Assembly (NCBI RefSeq): GCF_014199325.1
Contig: NZ_JACIJJ010000001.1
Coordinates: 868,001 to 932,000 of the forward strand
Reading direction: 5' to 3'
DNA: 64,000 bases
Source of the DNA: Sphingomonas yantingensis
GTDB taxonomy: Bacteria > Pseudomonadota > Alphaproteobacteria > Sphingomonadales > Sphingomonadaceae
Position 1 is the first letter of the stretch. Every line of letters starts with the position of its first letter. The notes beneath the pieces are model-generated. The model ran no database searches. It was given only the letters and a program-made list of their open reading frames with translations, and was not told where the DNA came from. Made by a program: the position numbers and the translations under genes. Shown here one piece after another: positions 8,467 to 16,770 of the stretch.

Positions 8467-9299
8467 CGCTGAGGCCGATGCCCGCCGCCGCGCCGCGCGT
8501 GGGCGCGACGGGAATCATCGCCGCGCTGCTCGAACAGCGGACGGGGCAGCAGCTTGCGCCGAACCGCTCGTGGCGGCTCGATGCGACGCTGAAACCGCTG
8601 CTGCGCGAGCGCGGGCTGGCCGATTTCGACGAGCTGGTCGGTGCGCTGCTCGGCGCGCGCGACCCCAGCCTCGCCGATGCGGTGGTCGAGGCGCTGCTCA
8701 ATCAGGAGACGAGCTTCTTCCGCGATGCCGGCGTCCTCGAACAGGTGGTCGAGGCGGCGGCGGCGATGCCGAACGAGGGCGGGCGGCTGCGCATTTGGTC
8801 CGCCGGCTGCTCGACGGGGCAGGAGCCGCTGAGCCTCGCGATGCTGTTCGCCGAGCGCGGCGGCGACATGCCCGATATCCAGGCGACAGACGTGTCGAAC
8901 GGCGCGCTCGTCCGTGCCCGCGCGGGCCGCTATTCGCAGTTCGAGGTGCAGCGCGGCCTGCCGATCCGGCGGCTGATGCAATGGTTCGATCCGGTGGGTG
9001 AGGATTGGGTGGCCAAGAGCGATCTGGTCGACCGCATCCGCTATCGCCGCCTCAACCTTGCCAGCGATCCCGTCCTGCCGGGCAGGTTCGACATCATCCT
9101 GTGCCGCAACGTGCTGCTCTATTTCAACGCGGGGATGCGCGCGAAGGTGCTCGATGCGCTATCCTGCGCGCTGCGGCCCGGTGGCCTGCTGGTGCTGGGC
9201 GCGGGGGAGACGGTGATCGGCCAGACCGACCGGCTGGAGCCCAGCCGCGACTGGCGCGGTTTCTACGCCATCGCCGAACCGGCACGCCGCACCGCCTGA
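8463..9299 (+). CDS. cheR: Chemoreceptor glutamate methyltransferase CheR
   Basis: A 278-residue SAM-dependent O-methyltransferase acting on chemoreceptors. An N-terminal helical CheR_N region (about 15-85, ending in NQETSFFRD) precedes the Rossmann methyltransferase core. Motif I is RIWSAGCSTGQEPLSLAM, and the ILCRNVLLYFN motif is the strongly conserved CheR active-site neighbourhood. No TPR extension is present, so this is the simple type. Start ATG overlaps the cheB stop as ATGA. It ends the chemotaxis cluster; no methyl-accepting receptor gene is in this window. Confidence 0.9.
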   Translation: MTLRPMPAAAPRVGATGIIAALLEQRTGQQLAPNRSWRLDATLKPLLRERGLADFDELVGALLGARDPSLADAVVEALLNQETSFFRDAGVLEQVVEAAAAMPNEGGRLRIWSAGCSTGQEPLSLAMLFAERGGDMPDIQATDVSNGALVRARAGRYSQFEVQRGLPIRRLMQWFDPVGEDWVAKSDLVDRIRYRRLNLASDPVLPGRFDIILCRNVLLYFNAGMRAKVLDALSCALRPGGLLVLGAGETVIGQTDRLEPSRDWRGFYAIAEPARRTA

Positions 9300-9340
9300 C
9301 GCCCCTTGCGTTGCCGGCGCGCGCGCCGCAATCAGGCGTC

Positions 9341-10027
9341 ATGCAGCCGGTAGAGGCCCCATCGCCGAATTACGACGCGCGTGCGCTGCCGATCAGCATG
9401 ATCGTGCTCCATTATACCGGCATGGAGACGGGCGAGGCCGCGCTCGCGCGCCTGCGCGATCCGGAGGCCAAGGTATCGGCACATTATCTGGTCGAGGAGG
9501 ACGGCACCGTCTTCGCGCTGGTGGACGAGGACAAGCGCGCCTGGCACGCCGGCCGCTCGCACTGGCGGGGCGTCAAGGACGTCAATTCCGCCTCGATCGG
9601 GATCGAGATCGTCAATCCCGGCCACGAATTCGGCTATCGCGACTTTCCCGAGGCGCAGGTCCACGCGGTCATCCGCCTCGTCGCCGCGATCAAGGATCGC
9701 TATTCGATTACCCGCGGCAACGTCGTCGGCCATTCGGACATCGCCCCTACCCGCAAGAAGGACCCTGGCGAGCTGTTTCCGTGGTGGAGCCTCTCGCGCC
9801 TGCGCCTCGCGCTCCCGCGCCCGACCCGCGGTTTGATGGATCCGCACTGGAACGAGGCAAGCTTCCTCCTCGCGCTCGAACGCTTCGGCTATGACGTGAG
9901 CGAGCCGCGCGCCGCGATCCGTGCTTTCCAGCGCCGCTTCCGCCCCGAGATGATCGACGGCGAGATGGACGCGGAGTGCCGCATGATCCTGCTGGCGCTG
10001 CTGCTTCCCCAGCCGCAGGGGGATTAG
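9341..10027 (+). CDS. N-acetylmuramoyl-L-alanine amidase (Amidase_2, AmiD-like)
   Basis: A 228-residue zinc amidase expected to cut the bond between MurNAc and the stem peptide during murein recycling or turnover. Zn ligands and catalytic residues appear as MIVLHYTGM (first His), WHAGRSHW, SIGIEIVN and GHSDIAPTRKKDPGELFPW (His and Asp near the end of the domain). The C-terminal 50-60 residues (SFLLALERFGYDVSEP, AFQRRFRPEMIDG) look like a short peptidoglycan-binding helical domain, as in AmiD. No signal peptide is apparent from the ATG at 9341. It is convergent with the next gene, and their stop codons overlap by 4 nt. Confidence 0.85.
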   Translation: MQPVEAPSPNYDARALPISMIVLHYTGMETGEAALARLRDPEAKVSAHYLVEEDGTVFALVDEDKRAWHAGRSHWRGVKDVNSASIGIEIVNPGHEFGYRDFPEAQVHAVIRLVAAIKDRYSITRGNVVGHSDIAPTRKKDPGELFPWWSLSRLRLALPRPTRGLMDPHWNEASFLLALERFGYDVSEPRAAIRAFQRRFRPEMIDGEMDAECRMILLALLLPQPQGD

Positions 10028-10287
10028 CGGGAATCGGCCGCGTCGAAAAGCCTGCTGAGCCGACACATCGACCAGCCGAGCGCAGCCGAGGCGAGCGGAA
10101 TGGCGACCAGCAGAGACAGGAATAGCGCCCGCTGCTTATCGCGGCACGCATCGATCTCGGCAGCGTCCCGCGCCTGACAGTCGCCGATCGCGACAACCGC
10201 CAGGACCGGAAGCCCGATCAGCAAGAGGCCGCCAACCCCGGCGATCCAGCCGACCACTCGGTGAAAGCGATCCTCCTCATTGCGCAT
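10024..10287 (-). CDS. Small two-TM membrane protein, hypothetical
   Basis: An 87-residue protein beginning MRNEEDRFHRVVG with two hydrophobic segments (IAGVGGLLLIGLPVLAVVAI and ALFLSLLVAIPLASAALGW) separated by a charged loop with two Cys (GDCQARDAAEIDACRDKQR). The loop topology suggests a periplasmic disulfide hairpin between two transmembrane helices. No family recognised. The ATG at 10287 has no strong ribosome site, so the start is uncertain; the frame extends 14 codons further upstream. It overlaps the amidase gene tail-to-tail. Confidence 0.45.
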   Translation of the reverse strand: MRNEEDRFHRVVGWIAGVGGLLLIGLPVLAVVAIGDCQARDAAEIDACRDKQRALFLSLLVAIPLASAALGWSMCRLSRLFDAADSR

Positions 10288-10353
10288 GAAGATCAGGGTA
10301 TCACATCGCTTCGAGACCGATACAGCCAATCATCGCCGGGCGTGCGGAGCGTG

Positions 10354-12045
10354 TCAGGCCTCCGCCATCACTTCCTTCACCAGGTCCTTGCGACTGAGCT
10401 TGCCAATCATCGTCTTGGGCAGCGCCAGCCGCACGACCACCTCGTCCACACGCTCGTGCTTGCCGAGCTGCGGATTGAGCCAGTCGCGGATCGCCTCGCC
10501 GGTCGCGTCGCTTTCCGCCTCCAGCGTGACGTAAGCGCGCGGTACCTCGCCGCGGTACGCGTCGGGCATGCCGATCACCAGCGCCTCGCGCACCGCGGGG
10601 TGATGATAGAGGATCGCCTCGATCTGGCTGGGGAACACCTTGAACCCGCCGACCGCAATCATGTCCTTCAGCCGGTCGACGATGCGGATGAAGCCGTCCG
10701 CGTCGATCGTGCCCACATCGCCGGTGCGCAGCCAGCGGGTGCCCGCGGCGTCGGTCACGAACACTTCCGCGTCGGCGTCGGGCCGCTGCCAGTAACCGCA
10801 CATGATCTGCGGCCCGGCGATGACGATCTCGCCCGGCTCGCCGTCGGGGGCGGGGCGGGACGGGTCCTCCTTGTCCACCAGCGACACGCGCGTGGCGGCG
10901 AGCGGCTGGCCGATCGTACCCGCCTTGCCCTCCGCTTCGTAAGGGTTGGCGGAGACGACGCCCGAGCTTTCGGACAGGCCATAGCCCTCGATCAGCGTCG
11001 CGCCGGTCGCCGCCTCGAACTTCTCCTTCAATTCCGCGGGCAGCGGCGCACCACCCGAGATGCAGATGCGCAGGCTCGACAGATCGGTCTGCGCGAGCTT
11101 CGGATGGTCGAGCAGCGCGCGATACATCGTCGGCACGCCGGGCAGCGCGGTCGCCTTGGTCCGCTGGATCGCGGCCAGTACCTGCCCTGCGTCGAAGCGC
11201 GGCAGCAGGACGATCTCGCCCCCCGTCACCACCGTGCGATTGAGGACGCAGGTGTTGGCGAAGACGTGGAACATCGGCAGCGCGCCGAGGATGCGATCGG
11301 TCGTCTTGCCCATCTGCGGATCGAGCAGCGCCACCTGCCGCGCATTCGCCGACAGGTTCTGGTGGCTCAGCATCGCGCCCTTGGGCACGCCGGTCGTGCC
11401 GCCGGTATACTGGATGAGCGCAAGGTCGCGTTCGGGATCGAGCGGCGGGGTCGAGCACGCGCCCTTGTTAGCGATCAGCCTGGAAAAGGCGATGATCCGC
11501 GAGTCGGTGGGCTTTTCGGCGATCTCCTTGGCCTTGAACCAGCGATAGAGCACCGACTTGGTCGCGGGCAGCGCGCCGGCGACCGAGCCCACGACCAGCC
11601 GCTCGAGCGCCGACTTTTCCAGCACCTTGAGCGCGGTCGGCAGCAATGCCGTGGCCGAGAGGGTAAACAGCAGCCGCGTGCCCGAATCGGCGACCTGATG
11701 CGCCAGTTCGTCGACGGTGTAGAGCGGCGAGAAATTGACCGCCGTCGCGCCCAGCTTGAGGATGCCGTAATAGGCCGCGAGGTAATGCGGCACGTTGGGC
11801 AGGAACAGCCCGATCCGGTCGCCGGGGCCGTAGCCGAGCGCGGCAAGGCCGCAGGCGACGCGGTTGGCGCCGTCCAGCGTCTCGGCATAGCTGAACTTGC
11901 GCCCCAGGAAATCGATGAGCGGACGCGGGCCGTTCGCCGCGGCCGACGCCTCGAACAGCGCGATCATCGTCTCGGGCGGGAAGGGGCGGTCCCATTCGCC
12001 CGGATGGCGGTAATGCTGCCGCCAGACCTCTCCAGTTTCTGTCAT
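10354..12045 (-). CDS. Long-chain fatty-acid/dicarboxylate-CoA ligase (AMP-forming)
   Basis: A 563-residue member of the AMP-dependent synthetase family, activating a carboxylic acid to its CoA thioester by way of an acyl-adenylate. The P-loop motif YTGGTTGVPKGAM, the LIEGYGLSESSG adenine site, the WLRTGDVGTIDADGF hinge region and the terminal catalytic Lys in PKTMIGKLSRKDL are all visible. Length and the N-terminal HYRHPGEWDRPFPP resemble FadD/PimA-type ligases of sphingomonads. Substrate length is not evident. Two operator-like palindromes lie directly upstream (12046-12059 and 12063-12082), suggesting control by a fatty-acid-responsive repressor. Confidence 0.85.
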   Translation of the reverse strand: MTETGEVWRQHYRHPGEWDRPFPPETMIALFEASAAANGPRPLIDFLGRKFSYAETLDGANRVACGLAALGYGPGDRIGLFLPNVPHYLAAYYGILKLGATAVNFSPLYTVDELAHQVADSGTRLLFTLSATALLPTALKVLEKSALERLVVGSVAGALPATKSVLYRWFKAKEIAEKPTDSRIIAFSRLIANKGACSTPPLDPERDLALIQYTGGTTGVPKGAMLSHQNLSANARQVALLDPQMGKTTDRILGALPMFHVFANTCVLNRTVVTGGEIVLLPRFDAGQVLAAIQRTKATALPGVPTMYRALLDHPKLAQTDLSSLRICISGGAPLPAELKEKFEAATGATLIEGYGLSESSGVVSANPYEAEGKAGTIGQPLAATRVSLVDKEDPSRPAPDGEPGEIVIAGPQIMCGYWQRPDADAEVFVTDAAGTRWLRTGDVGTIDADGFIRIVDRLKDMIAVGGFKVFPSQIEAILYHHPAVREALVIGMPDAYRGEVPRAYVTLEAESDATGEAIRDWLNPQLGKHERVDEVVVRLALPKTMIGKLSRKDLVKEVMAEA

Positions 12046-12082
12046 TTACACGAGTGTAAGCAGGTTGACGTGCGCGTCAACC
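12046..12082 (-). promoter_or_regulatory. Two operator-like palindromes upstream of the acyl-CoA ligase gene
   Basis: Read on the plus strand, TTACAC-GA-GTGTAA (12046-12059) abuts the ligase start codon at 12045. Eight bases of one arm, a 4-base spacer and the matching arm, GGTTGACG-TGCG-CGTCAACC, follow at 12063-12082. Both are perfect inverted repeats of the size bound by TetR- or MerR-family dimers. On the minus strand the second includes a TTGACG that could serve as a -35 element. The regulator is not in the window; its identity is inference. Confidence 0.5.
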
Positions 12083-12109
12083 GGCTGCCCGGGCGGGAAA
12101 TGATTTGTT

Positions 12110-12310
12110 TCAGCGCACCCGGCGCTCGGCCTGCCGGAACAGGATGCTGACGGCGATGGTGCCGATCTCGATCGCGGCCTCGGCGCGGGCGGGGCCGCTG
12201 TCCGGATCGGTGTCGAGCGACAGGCGCAGCTGCCCGATCGGCGGCTTCACCGCGATCAGGATCGCAAAGGCGAGGACGGAGAGGCCGAGGGCAAGGCGGC
12301 GGCGCTGCAT
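12110..12310 (-). CDS. Small single-TM protein, hypothetical
   Basis: A 66-residue protein: basic start (MQRRRLALG), one hydrophobic helix (LSVLAFAILIAVKPPIG), then an acidic segment and a basic end (LFRQAERRVR). It lies 47 nt downstream of the diguanylate cyclase gene on the same strand and may be co-transcribed with it. No family recognised. Ribosome site is weak (GGAG about 12 nt before the ATG), so the assignment is tentative. Confidence 0.35.
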   Translation of the reverse strand: MQRRRLALGLSVLAFAILIAVKPPIGQLRLSLDTDPDSGPARAEAAIEIGTIAVSILFRQAERRVR

Positions 12311-12357
12311 CAGAAGGGTCGGCTCCGTCGGATCGTTTCGCCGCGGGTATAGCGCGT

Positions 12358-14040
12358 TCAGGCGACGGCGGCGAGCCCTTCGACGATCCTTGCACGATCG
12401 CGGCCGCCGGCTTTCGCTTCGAACAGCGCGCGGTCGGCGCTCTGATACAACCGCTTCCAGTCGATGTCGGTGGCGAGCGGCCCCATGCACGCGCCGACGC
12501 TGGCGGTAACGGCATAGTCGAACGGCATCCGCGTTGCGCGCAGCCGCGCGAGCAGCGCGCGCGGATCGATCGGCGTGGCGGCGTCCGCGACCAGCGCGAA
12601 CTCCTCGCCGCCCAGCCGCGCGACCAGCGTGCCCTCCGGCACCCCGGTTCGCAGCACACGCGCCACGACGCGCAGCACCTCGTCGCCGCCGTCATGGCCG
12701 AGGGTTTCGTTGACCTGCTTGAAATGGTCGATGTCGAGGAGGAGCAATTGCTGGCGCCCCTCGCGCCCGATCGCGTGGTTCAGGAACGCGCGGCGATTGA
12801 GCAGCGCGGTGAGCGGATCGGTGGCGGCCAGCAGCCGGTCGACCGCCGCCTGTTCGACCGCGCGGTCGCGCTCCGCCGACAACAGGCGGATGCGATAGGC
12901 GATGGCAAGGCTCGACAGCAGCGCTTCCACCGCCATCGCGATCAGCGTCGAATTGTCGAGCCAGAAGTTCCAGGCAACGAGGTTCATCGCCTGTCCGATC
13001 CGCATCGCGGCCATCGCGATTGGCGTCGCCCAGGCGAGCGAGAACATCCAGATGAACTGGCTCTTCTTCGCGAACGCCTGCCACACGATCGCGGGGATGA
13101 CCGCGATCAGCGAACCGCAGGTGATCGAGAAGGCGAGGTCGAGCTCCACCATCCAGCGATGGGCGAACAGCGCCACGCCGATGCCGACCGCGAACATCGC
13201 GACGACGACCGCATCGACGACGCGCCCCAGCCCACCCTCGAACACCCGCGCCTCGAAATAGGTGCGCGCGAACAAGAGCGCGGCGCCCGCGGAGGCCGAC
13301 AGCATCATGTAGTTGATGCGCAGCCGGTTGTTGTTGTCGATCCCCGGCGCCAGCCATGCCAACAGCCCCGAACTGGACAGCGCGTAGGACAGAAGCAGCG
13401 CCAGCATCAGGCAATAGGCGAGCTGAAACGGGTGCTTCAGCGCGCGCCACAGCGCGAAATTGAAGATCAGCAGCGCGATCGCCAGCCCGGCAAAGGCGGC
13501 ATAGAGCGTGCCCATGTAGAGGTTCGAGCGGTCGCTCTCGCGCTCGCTGACGATCTGGACGCCGTTGATGACCCCGCGGCGATTGCCCGCGCCCTCGATC
13601 CGCCAGACGATGCGGACCACCGGCGATGGATCGGCGGGGATCGCGAACTCGATAATCGCGCCGAGCTGGACATGGCGGGTCAGGTCGCGGGTGTCGGCGA
13701 CGATCCAGTCGATCCGCCCGCTGGCATGGACGATGCCGATCGTCTGCCGCGCCTGCCACATGCTCGCGTTGCGAAGCCGCATGCGCCCGTCGGCGACCGG
13801 GATGTCGAGCGGCCCGGTCGCCGCCCAGAAATTGCCCGCGCCGTATCGCGTCTGCCGCCCCTGGCAATCGAGCGGAATACGGCCGGCGAGCAGGTCGCCC
13901 AGCGTTTCGCCCGGCCGGACGGGGGCAAGACAGATGCGCAGTGCCGGGCCGCTCAGCCCGACCTGCGCCGTGGCCGCAGCCGGCCACCAAGCCGCCAGCG
14001 CACAGAGCAGCGCCGCAAGCCAGATTCTCCCGCACCCCAT
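12358..14040 (-). CDS. Diguanylate cyclase with 7TM-DISM sensory module
   Basis: Predicted to make cyclic di-GMP. The 560-residue protein has a signal peptide (WLAALLCALAAWWPAAATAQ), a periplasmic 7TMR-DISM extracellular-type domain (about 30-180), seven hydrophobic helices (about 185-400), a short coiled coil (LLSAERDRAVEQAAVDRLLA) and a C-terminal GGDEF domain. The active motif is GGEEF in VARLGGEEFALVAD, so catalysis is expected. The inhibitory I-site (RxxD five residues before GGEEF) is absent: the corresponding residues read PEGT. The ATG at 14040 is preferred because it starts the signal peptide. The ligand of the sensory domain is unknown. Confidence 0.85.
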   Translation of the reverse strand: MGCGRIWLAALLCALAAWWPAAATAQVGLSGPALRICLAPVRPGETLGDLLAGRIPLDCQGRQTRYGAGNFWAATGPLDIPVADGRMRLRNASMWQARQTIGIVHASGRIDWIVADTRDLTRHVQLGAIIEFAIPADPSPVVRIVWRIEGAGNRRGVINGVQIVSERESDRSNLYMGTLYAAFAGLAIALLIFNFALWRALKHPFQLAYCLMLALLLSYALSSSGLLAWLAPGIDNNNRLRINYMMLSASAGAALLFARTYFEARVFEGGLGRVVDAVVVAMFAVGIGVALFAHRWMVELDLAFSITCGSLIAVIPAIVWQAFAKKSQFIWMFSLAWATPIAMAAMRIGQAMNLVAWNFWLDNSTLIAMAVEALLSSLAIAYRIRLLSAERDRAVEQAAVDRLLAATDPLTALLNRRAFLNHAIGREGRQQLLLLDIDHFKQVNETLGHDGGDEVLRVVARVLRTGVPEGTLVARLGGEEFALVADAATPIDPRALLARLRATRMPFDYAVTASVGACMGPLATDIDWKRLYQSADRALFEAKAGGRDRARIVEGLAAVA

Positions 14041-14069
14041 GCCGACACCATGGCAGCGGGTAATAAACG

Positions 14070-14083
14070 TGACGTAAACGTAA
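14070..14083. promoter_or_regulatory. Operator-like palindrome upstream of the diguanylate cyclase gene
   Basis: TGACGTAAACGTAA, read on the other strand as TTACGTTTACGTCA, is a near-perfect inverted repeat lying 30 nt upstream of the cyclase start codon and just after the nitronate monooxygenase-like gene. Its form resembles MerR-type operators such as those described for branched-chain amino-acid catabolism regulators. The match is by eye only. Confidence 0.3.
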
Positions 14084-14092
14084 CTTTGTTGC

Positions 14093-15058
14093 TCAGCCGA
14101 GCAGGCGCGCCCGTGCCGCGGCATATTCGGCAGCGAGGCGGTCGACGCGGTCCGCCACGGTCTCGACCGCCCGCACGGCGCCGATCCCCTGGCCCGAGCC
14201 CCAGATATCGCGCCACGCCTTGGCCCCGCCGCCCGAGCCGAAGTTCATCTTGCTCGGATCGCTCTCGGGAAGATTGTCGGGATCGAGACCCGCGGCGACG
14301 ATCGATTGCTTGAGATAGTTGCCGTGCACCCCCGTGAAGAGGTTGGTGTAGACGATATCGTCGGCGCGGCCCTCGACGATCCCCTGCTTGTACGCAGGGT
14401 CGGCATTCGCCTCGACCGTGGCGATGAAGGGCGATCCGATATAGGCAAGGTCCGCGCCCGCCGCCTGTGCGCCCAGCACCGCACCGCCATTGGCGATTGC
14501 GCCGGACAACAGCACCGGCCCGTCGAACCAGTCGCGCACTTCCTGCACGAAGGCGAAGGGATTGAGGCGCCCGGCATGGCCGCCTGCGCCGGTCGTCACG
14601 AGGATCAGGCCGTCGGCGCCCTTTTCCACCGCCTTGTGCGCGAAGCGGTCATCGATCACGTCGTGCAGCGTGATGCCGCCCCAGCCATGAACCGCGGTGT
14701 TGAGTTCCTCACGCGCGCCCAATGAGGTGATGACGATCGGCACCCGCCATTTCGCACAGGTTTCGAGGTCCGCTTCCAGCCGGTCGTTCGACTTGTGGAC
14801 GATCTGATTGACCGCGAAGGGCGCGGATGGCCGGTCGGGGTTCTCACGGTCCCAGGCGGCGAGTTCTTCGGTGATGCGGTGCATCCACTCGTCGAGCAGG
14901 CTCTGCGGCCGCGCGTTGAGCGCCGGGAAAGAGCCGACGATCCCCGCCTTGCACTGGGCGATGACCAGCTCCGGGCCGGAGACGATGAACATGGGGCTTG
15001 CCACGATCGGCAGCCGCAGACGGTCGAAGAGAGGAGGAAGCGCCATGAACCGTTTCAT
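14093..15058 (-). CDS. NAD(P)H-dependent flavin oxidoreductase / nitronate monooxygenase-like
   Basis: A 321-residue FMN-dependent TIM-barrel protein of the nitronate monooxygenase/2-nitropropane dioxygenase family. Support comes from LRLPIVASPMFIVSGPELVI at the N-terminus, the glycine-rich phosphate-binding TTGAGGHAGRLNPFAF (about 170-185), VLLSGAIANGGAVLGAQAAG, and the ADLAYIGSPFIAT segment. The His in AGGHAG aligns with the catalytic base region. Two in-frame ATGs (15058 and 15046) are possible starts; the upstream one is reported. Physiological substrate unknown; such enzymes detoxify alkyl nitronates or act as enoyl reductase-like proteins. Confidence 0.8.
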   Translation of the reverse strand: MKRFMALPPLFDRLRLPIVASPMFIVSGPELVIAQCKAGIVGSFPALNARPQSLLDEWMHRITEELAAWDRENPDRPSAPFAVNQIVHKSNDRLEADLETCAKWRVPIVITSLGAREELNTAVHGWGGITLHDVIDDRFAHKAVEKGADGLILVTTGAGGHAGRLNPFAFVQEVRDWFDGPVLLSGAIANGGAVLGAQAAGADLAYIGSPFIATVEANADPAYKQGIVEGRADDIVYTNLFTGVHGNYLKQSIVAAGLDPDNLPESDPSKMNFGSGGGAKAWRDIWGSGQGIGAVRAVETVADRVDRLAAEYAAARARLLG

Positions 15059-15092
15059 AGCGCAACCGATATGGCTGTCCAGCCGTGTCCGG

Positions 15093-15320
15093 TCAGCGCG
15101 CGGCGAGCATCTCGAGCATCGGGCCGTGCGCGCCCATCGCCATCGCCATCGCGACCGTGGCGAGCAGCAGCGCCAGCACCGACGACATCGACAACAGGCC
15201 CCAGCCCATGGCCGTGACGACCGCCGGATTCGGCCGCGCCTCACGCTGATTCCGGCTCGCGATCATCAGCACCAGGCCCGCGCACAGCCCGTACAGAAAA
15301 ACGGCAATTTCAAGCATCAT
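15093..15320 (-). CDS. Small two-TM membrane protein, hypothetical
   Basis: A 75-residue protein with helices MLEIAVFLYGLCAGLVLMIA and LLSMSSVLALLLATVAMAM joined by a basic linker (SRNQREARPNPAV). No recognised family. It ends 34 nt before the start of the nitronate monooxygenase-like gene and may be co-transcribed with it. Upstream, at about 15371-15378, lies TTAACCAT on the minus strand, which resembles one half of a CtrA site, but the second half is not present at the right spacing. Confidence 0.4.
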   Translation of the reverse strand: MMLEIAVFLYGLCAGLVLMIASRNQREARPNPAVVTAMGWGLLSMSSVLALLLATVAMAMAMGAHGPMLEMLAAR

Positions 15321-15423
15321 CGATCTGGCCCCGCCCCCGCGTGGTTTCGCCCCGTCGATATTCGCAAATGGTTAACGCTTCAACCTCGCGCGCCGCGTTT
15401 CGCCGCACCGCGGCGATGGTTCG

Positions 15424-16326
15424 TCACGTCCGGCGCGCGAGCGGCAGGAGGATGCCGGTCAGGATCATTGCCATCCCGACTGCGTGATAGGCGTAGAGCG
15501 GCTCGCCCAACAGCAGCGCGGCGAGCAGCGCCCCGAACAGCGGCAGCAGCGCGATCGTCCGCCCCGCGCTTGCCGGGCCGATCGCCATGACCGCGCGGTT
15601 GTAGAGCGCATAGGCGATCGTCGAGGGAAAGATCGCCACATAGGCGACGCCCGCGAATGCCCGCGGGCCGGGGCGGATGCCGTGGCCTTGCGCCCATTCG
15701 GTCGCGGCGGCGGGCAGCATCGCCGCGACGCCGATCGCGAAGGTGACAGCAAGGAAACTTGCCGGCGCGATCGCCGGGCGTTTGCGCAGCAGCGAGGTGT
15801 AGAGTGCCCAGACGACTACGCTGGCCAGGATCAGCGCATCGCCGGGATTGAGGCGAAAGGCGATCAGCGTCGCCCAATCGGCGCGAAAGACGATCAGCGC
15901 GACGCCCAGGCTGCCGACCACCACCGCGGCCACCTCGATCCCGCGCGCGCGAATGCCGAAGCCCAGCCGGTCGACGACCAGCACCGCGGCGGGCACCGCG
16001 GCCTGTAGCAACAGGGCGTTGCTCGCGGTGGTCGCGGCAAGCCCCGAATAGAGGAGCGCGTTGAACGCCGCGATCCCGAGCAGGCCGAGCAGCAGCAGGA
16101 TGCGCCAATTGGCGGCGATGACCGCCCGGTCGCGCGACAGCGATCGCCACGCGAAGGGCAGCACGATCGCGAGCGCACCGCTCCAGCGCATCAGCGCAAG
16201 CGTGAGCGGCGCGACATCCTCGCGAATCGCACGCCCGACGATCGAGTTGCCGGCCCACAGCAGCATGACGAGCCCCAGCATCGCGTAGGCGCGGATCGGT
16301 GAGAAGGCGGGGGCGGGGCGATCCAT
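15424..16326 (-). CDS. EamA/DMT-family transporter
   Basis: A 300-residue integral membrane protein with about ten hydrophobic helices arranged as two EamA repeats. The first repeat begins AMLGLVMLLWAGNSIVGRAI, the second with GDALILASVVVWALYTSLLR. Typical family features are the W-xx-N motif in the first helix and a Pro-containing FPSTIAYALYNRAV segment near the end. Such proteins export amino acids or other small metabolites; the substrate is not deducible. The start ATG at 16326 gives the standard length. It is divergent from the 108-residue membrane-anchored protein gene that follows. Confidence 0.8.
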   Translation of the reverse strand: MDRPAPAFSPIRAYAMLGLVMLLWAGNSIVGRAIREDVAPLTLALMRWSGALAIVLPFAWRSLSRDRAVIAANWRILLLLGLLGIAAFNALLYSGLAATTASNALLLQAAVPAAVLVVDRLGFGIRARGIEVAAVVVGSLGVALIVFRADWATLIAFRLNPGDALILASVVVWALYTSLLRKRPAIAPASFLAVTFAIGVAAMLPAAATEWAQGHGIRPGPRAFAGVAYVAIFPSTIAYALYNRAVMAIGPASAGRTIALLPLFGALLAALLLGEPLYAYHAVGMAMILTGILLPLARRT

Positions 16327-16425
16327 CGCGCGCGTCTTGGGCGCGCACGGCCGGCGATGCAATGCGCGGCGGGCCGGGGCGCCCTGTCGACAAGCCGCCC
16401 GACAGGCGTTAGCTTGGGCGCAAAG

Positions 16426-16752
16426 ATGCGGTCGCAACTCCCAGATCCCCAGCAGACGATGCAGCGGCTTCGCGTCGCCCTGACCGGGCTGGCGGCGGTC
16501 GTGCTGCTGATCGGCATCGCCGGTGCGATCTTCAGCGCCGTGGATCGCGATGCCCCGGTCGAGGCGGCGGGCGCCGCCCGGCCCGAAGTGGTCGCCAACT
16601 TGACCGGCGCCCTGCCGAGCCCTGCCGCCGAGGCCGCCGTCGTCGACGAGCCGCTCGCCGAACTGGGCGTCGCGCCGAGCAAGTCGGCAGCCGAGCCGGT
16701 CAACGTGACCGTCGTCGAGCAGCCGCCGAATCCCGGCGCGCCCAAGCCTTAA
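16426..16752 (+). CDS. Membrane-anchored hypothetical protein, 108 aa
   Basis: Begins MRSQLPDPQQTMQRLRVALT, then one transmembrane helix (GLAAVVLLIGIAGAIFSAV) and an extracytoplasmic Ala/Pro/Val-rich tail ending NPGAPKP. The architecture is a type II anchored protein with a disordered tail. I recognise no family. It is followed by the inverted-repeat pair at 16771-16861 and then the mraZ promoter region; no direct link to cell division can be shown. Confidence 0.5.
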   Translation: MRSQLPDPQQTMQRLRVALTGLAAVVLLIGIAGAIFSAVDRDAPVEAAGAARPEVVANLTGALPSPAAEAAVVDEPLAELGVAPSKSAAEPVNVTVVEQPPNPGAPKP

Positions 16753-16770
16753 GCCGAAAACAAAGAAGAA

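Noticed and set aside
10261..12150. 629-codon open frame on the plus strand opposite the acyl-CoA ligase gene
   Set aside because: It is a shadow of the ligase gene: composition is His/Arg/Asp-rich as expected for the antisense of GC-rich coding DNA, and it shows no domain.
15371..15378. TTAACCAT, a CtrA-like half site
   Set aside because: The second TTAA at 7-bp spacing is missing; a single half site is expected by chance.
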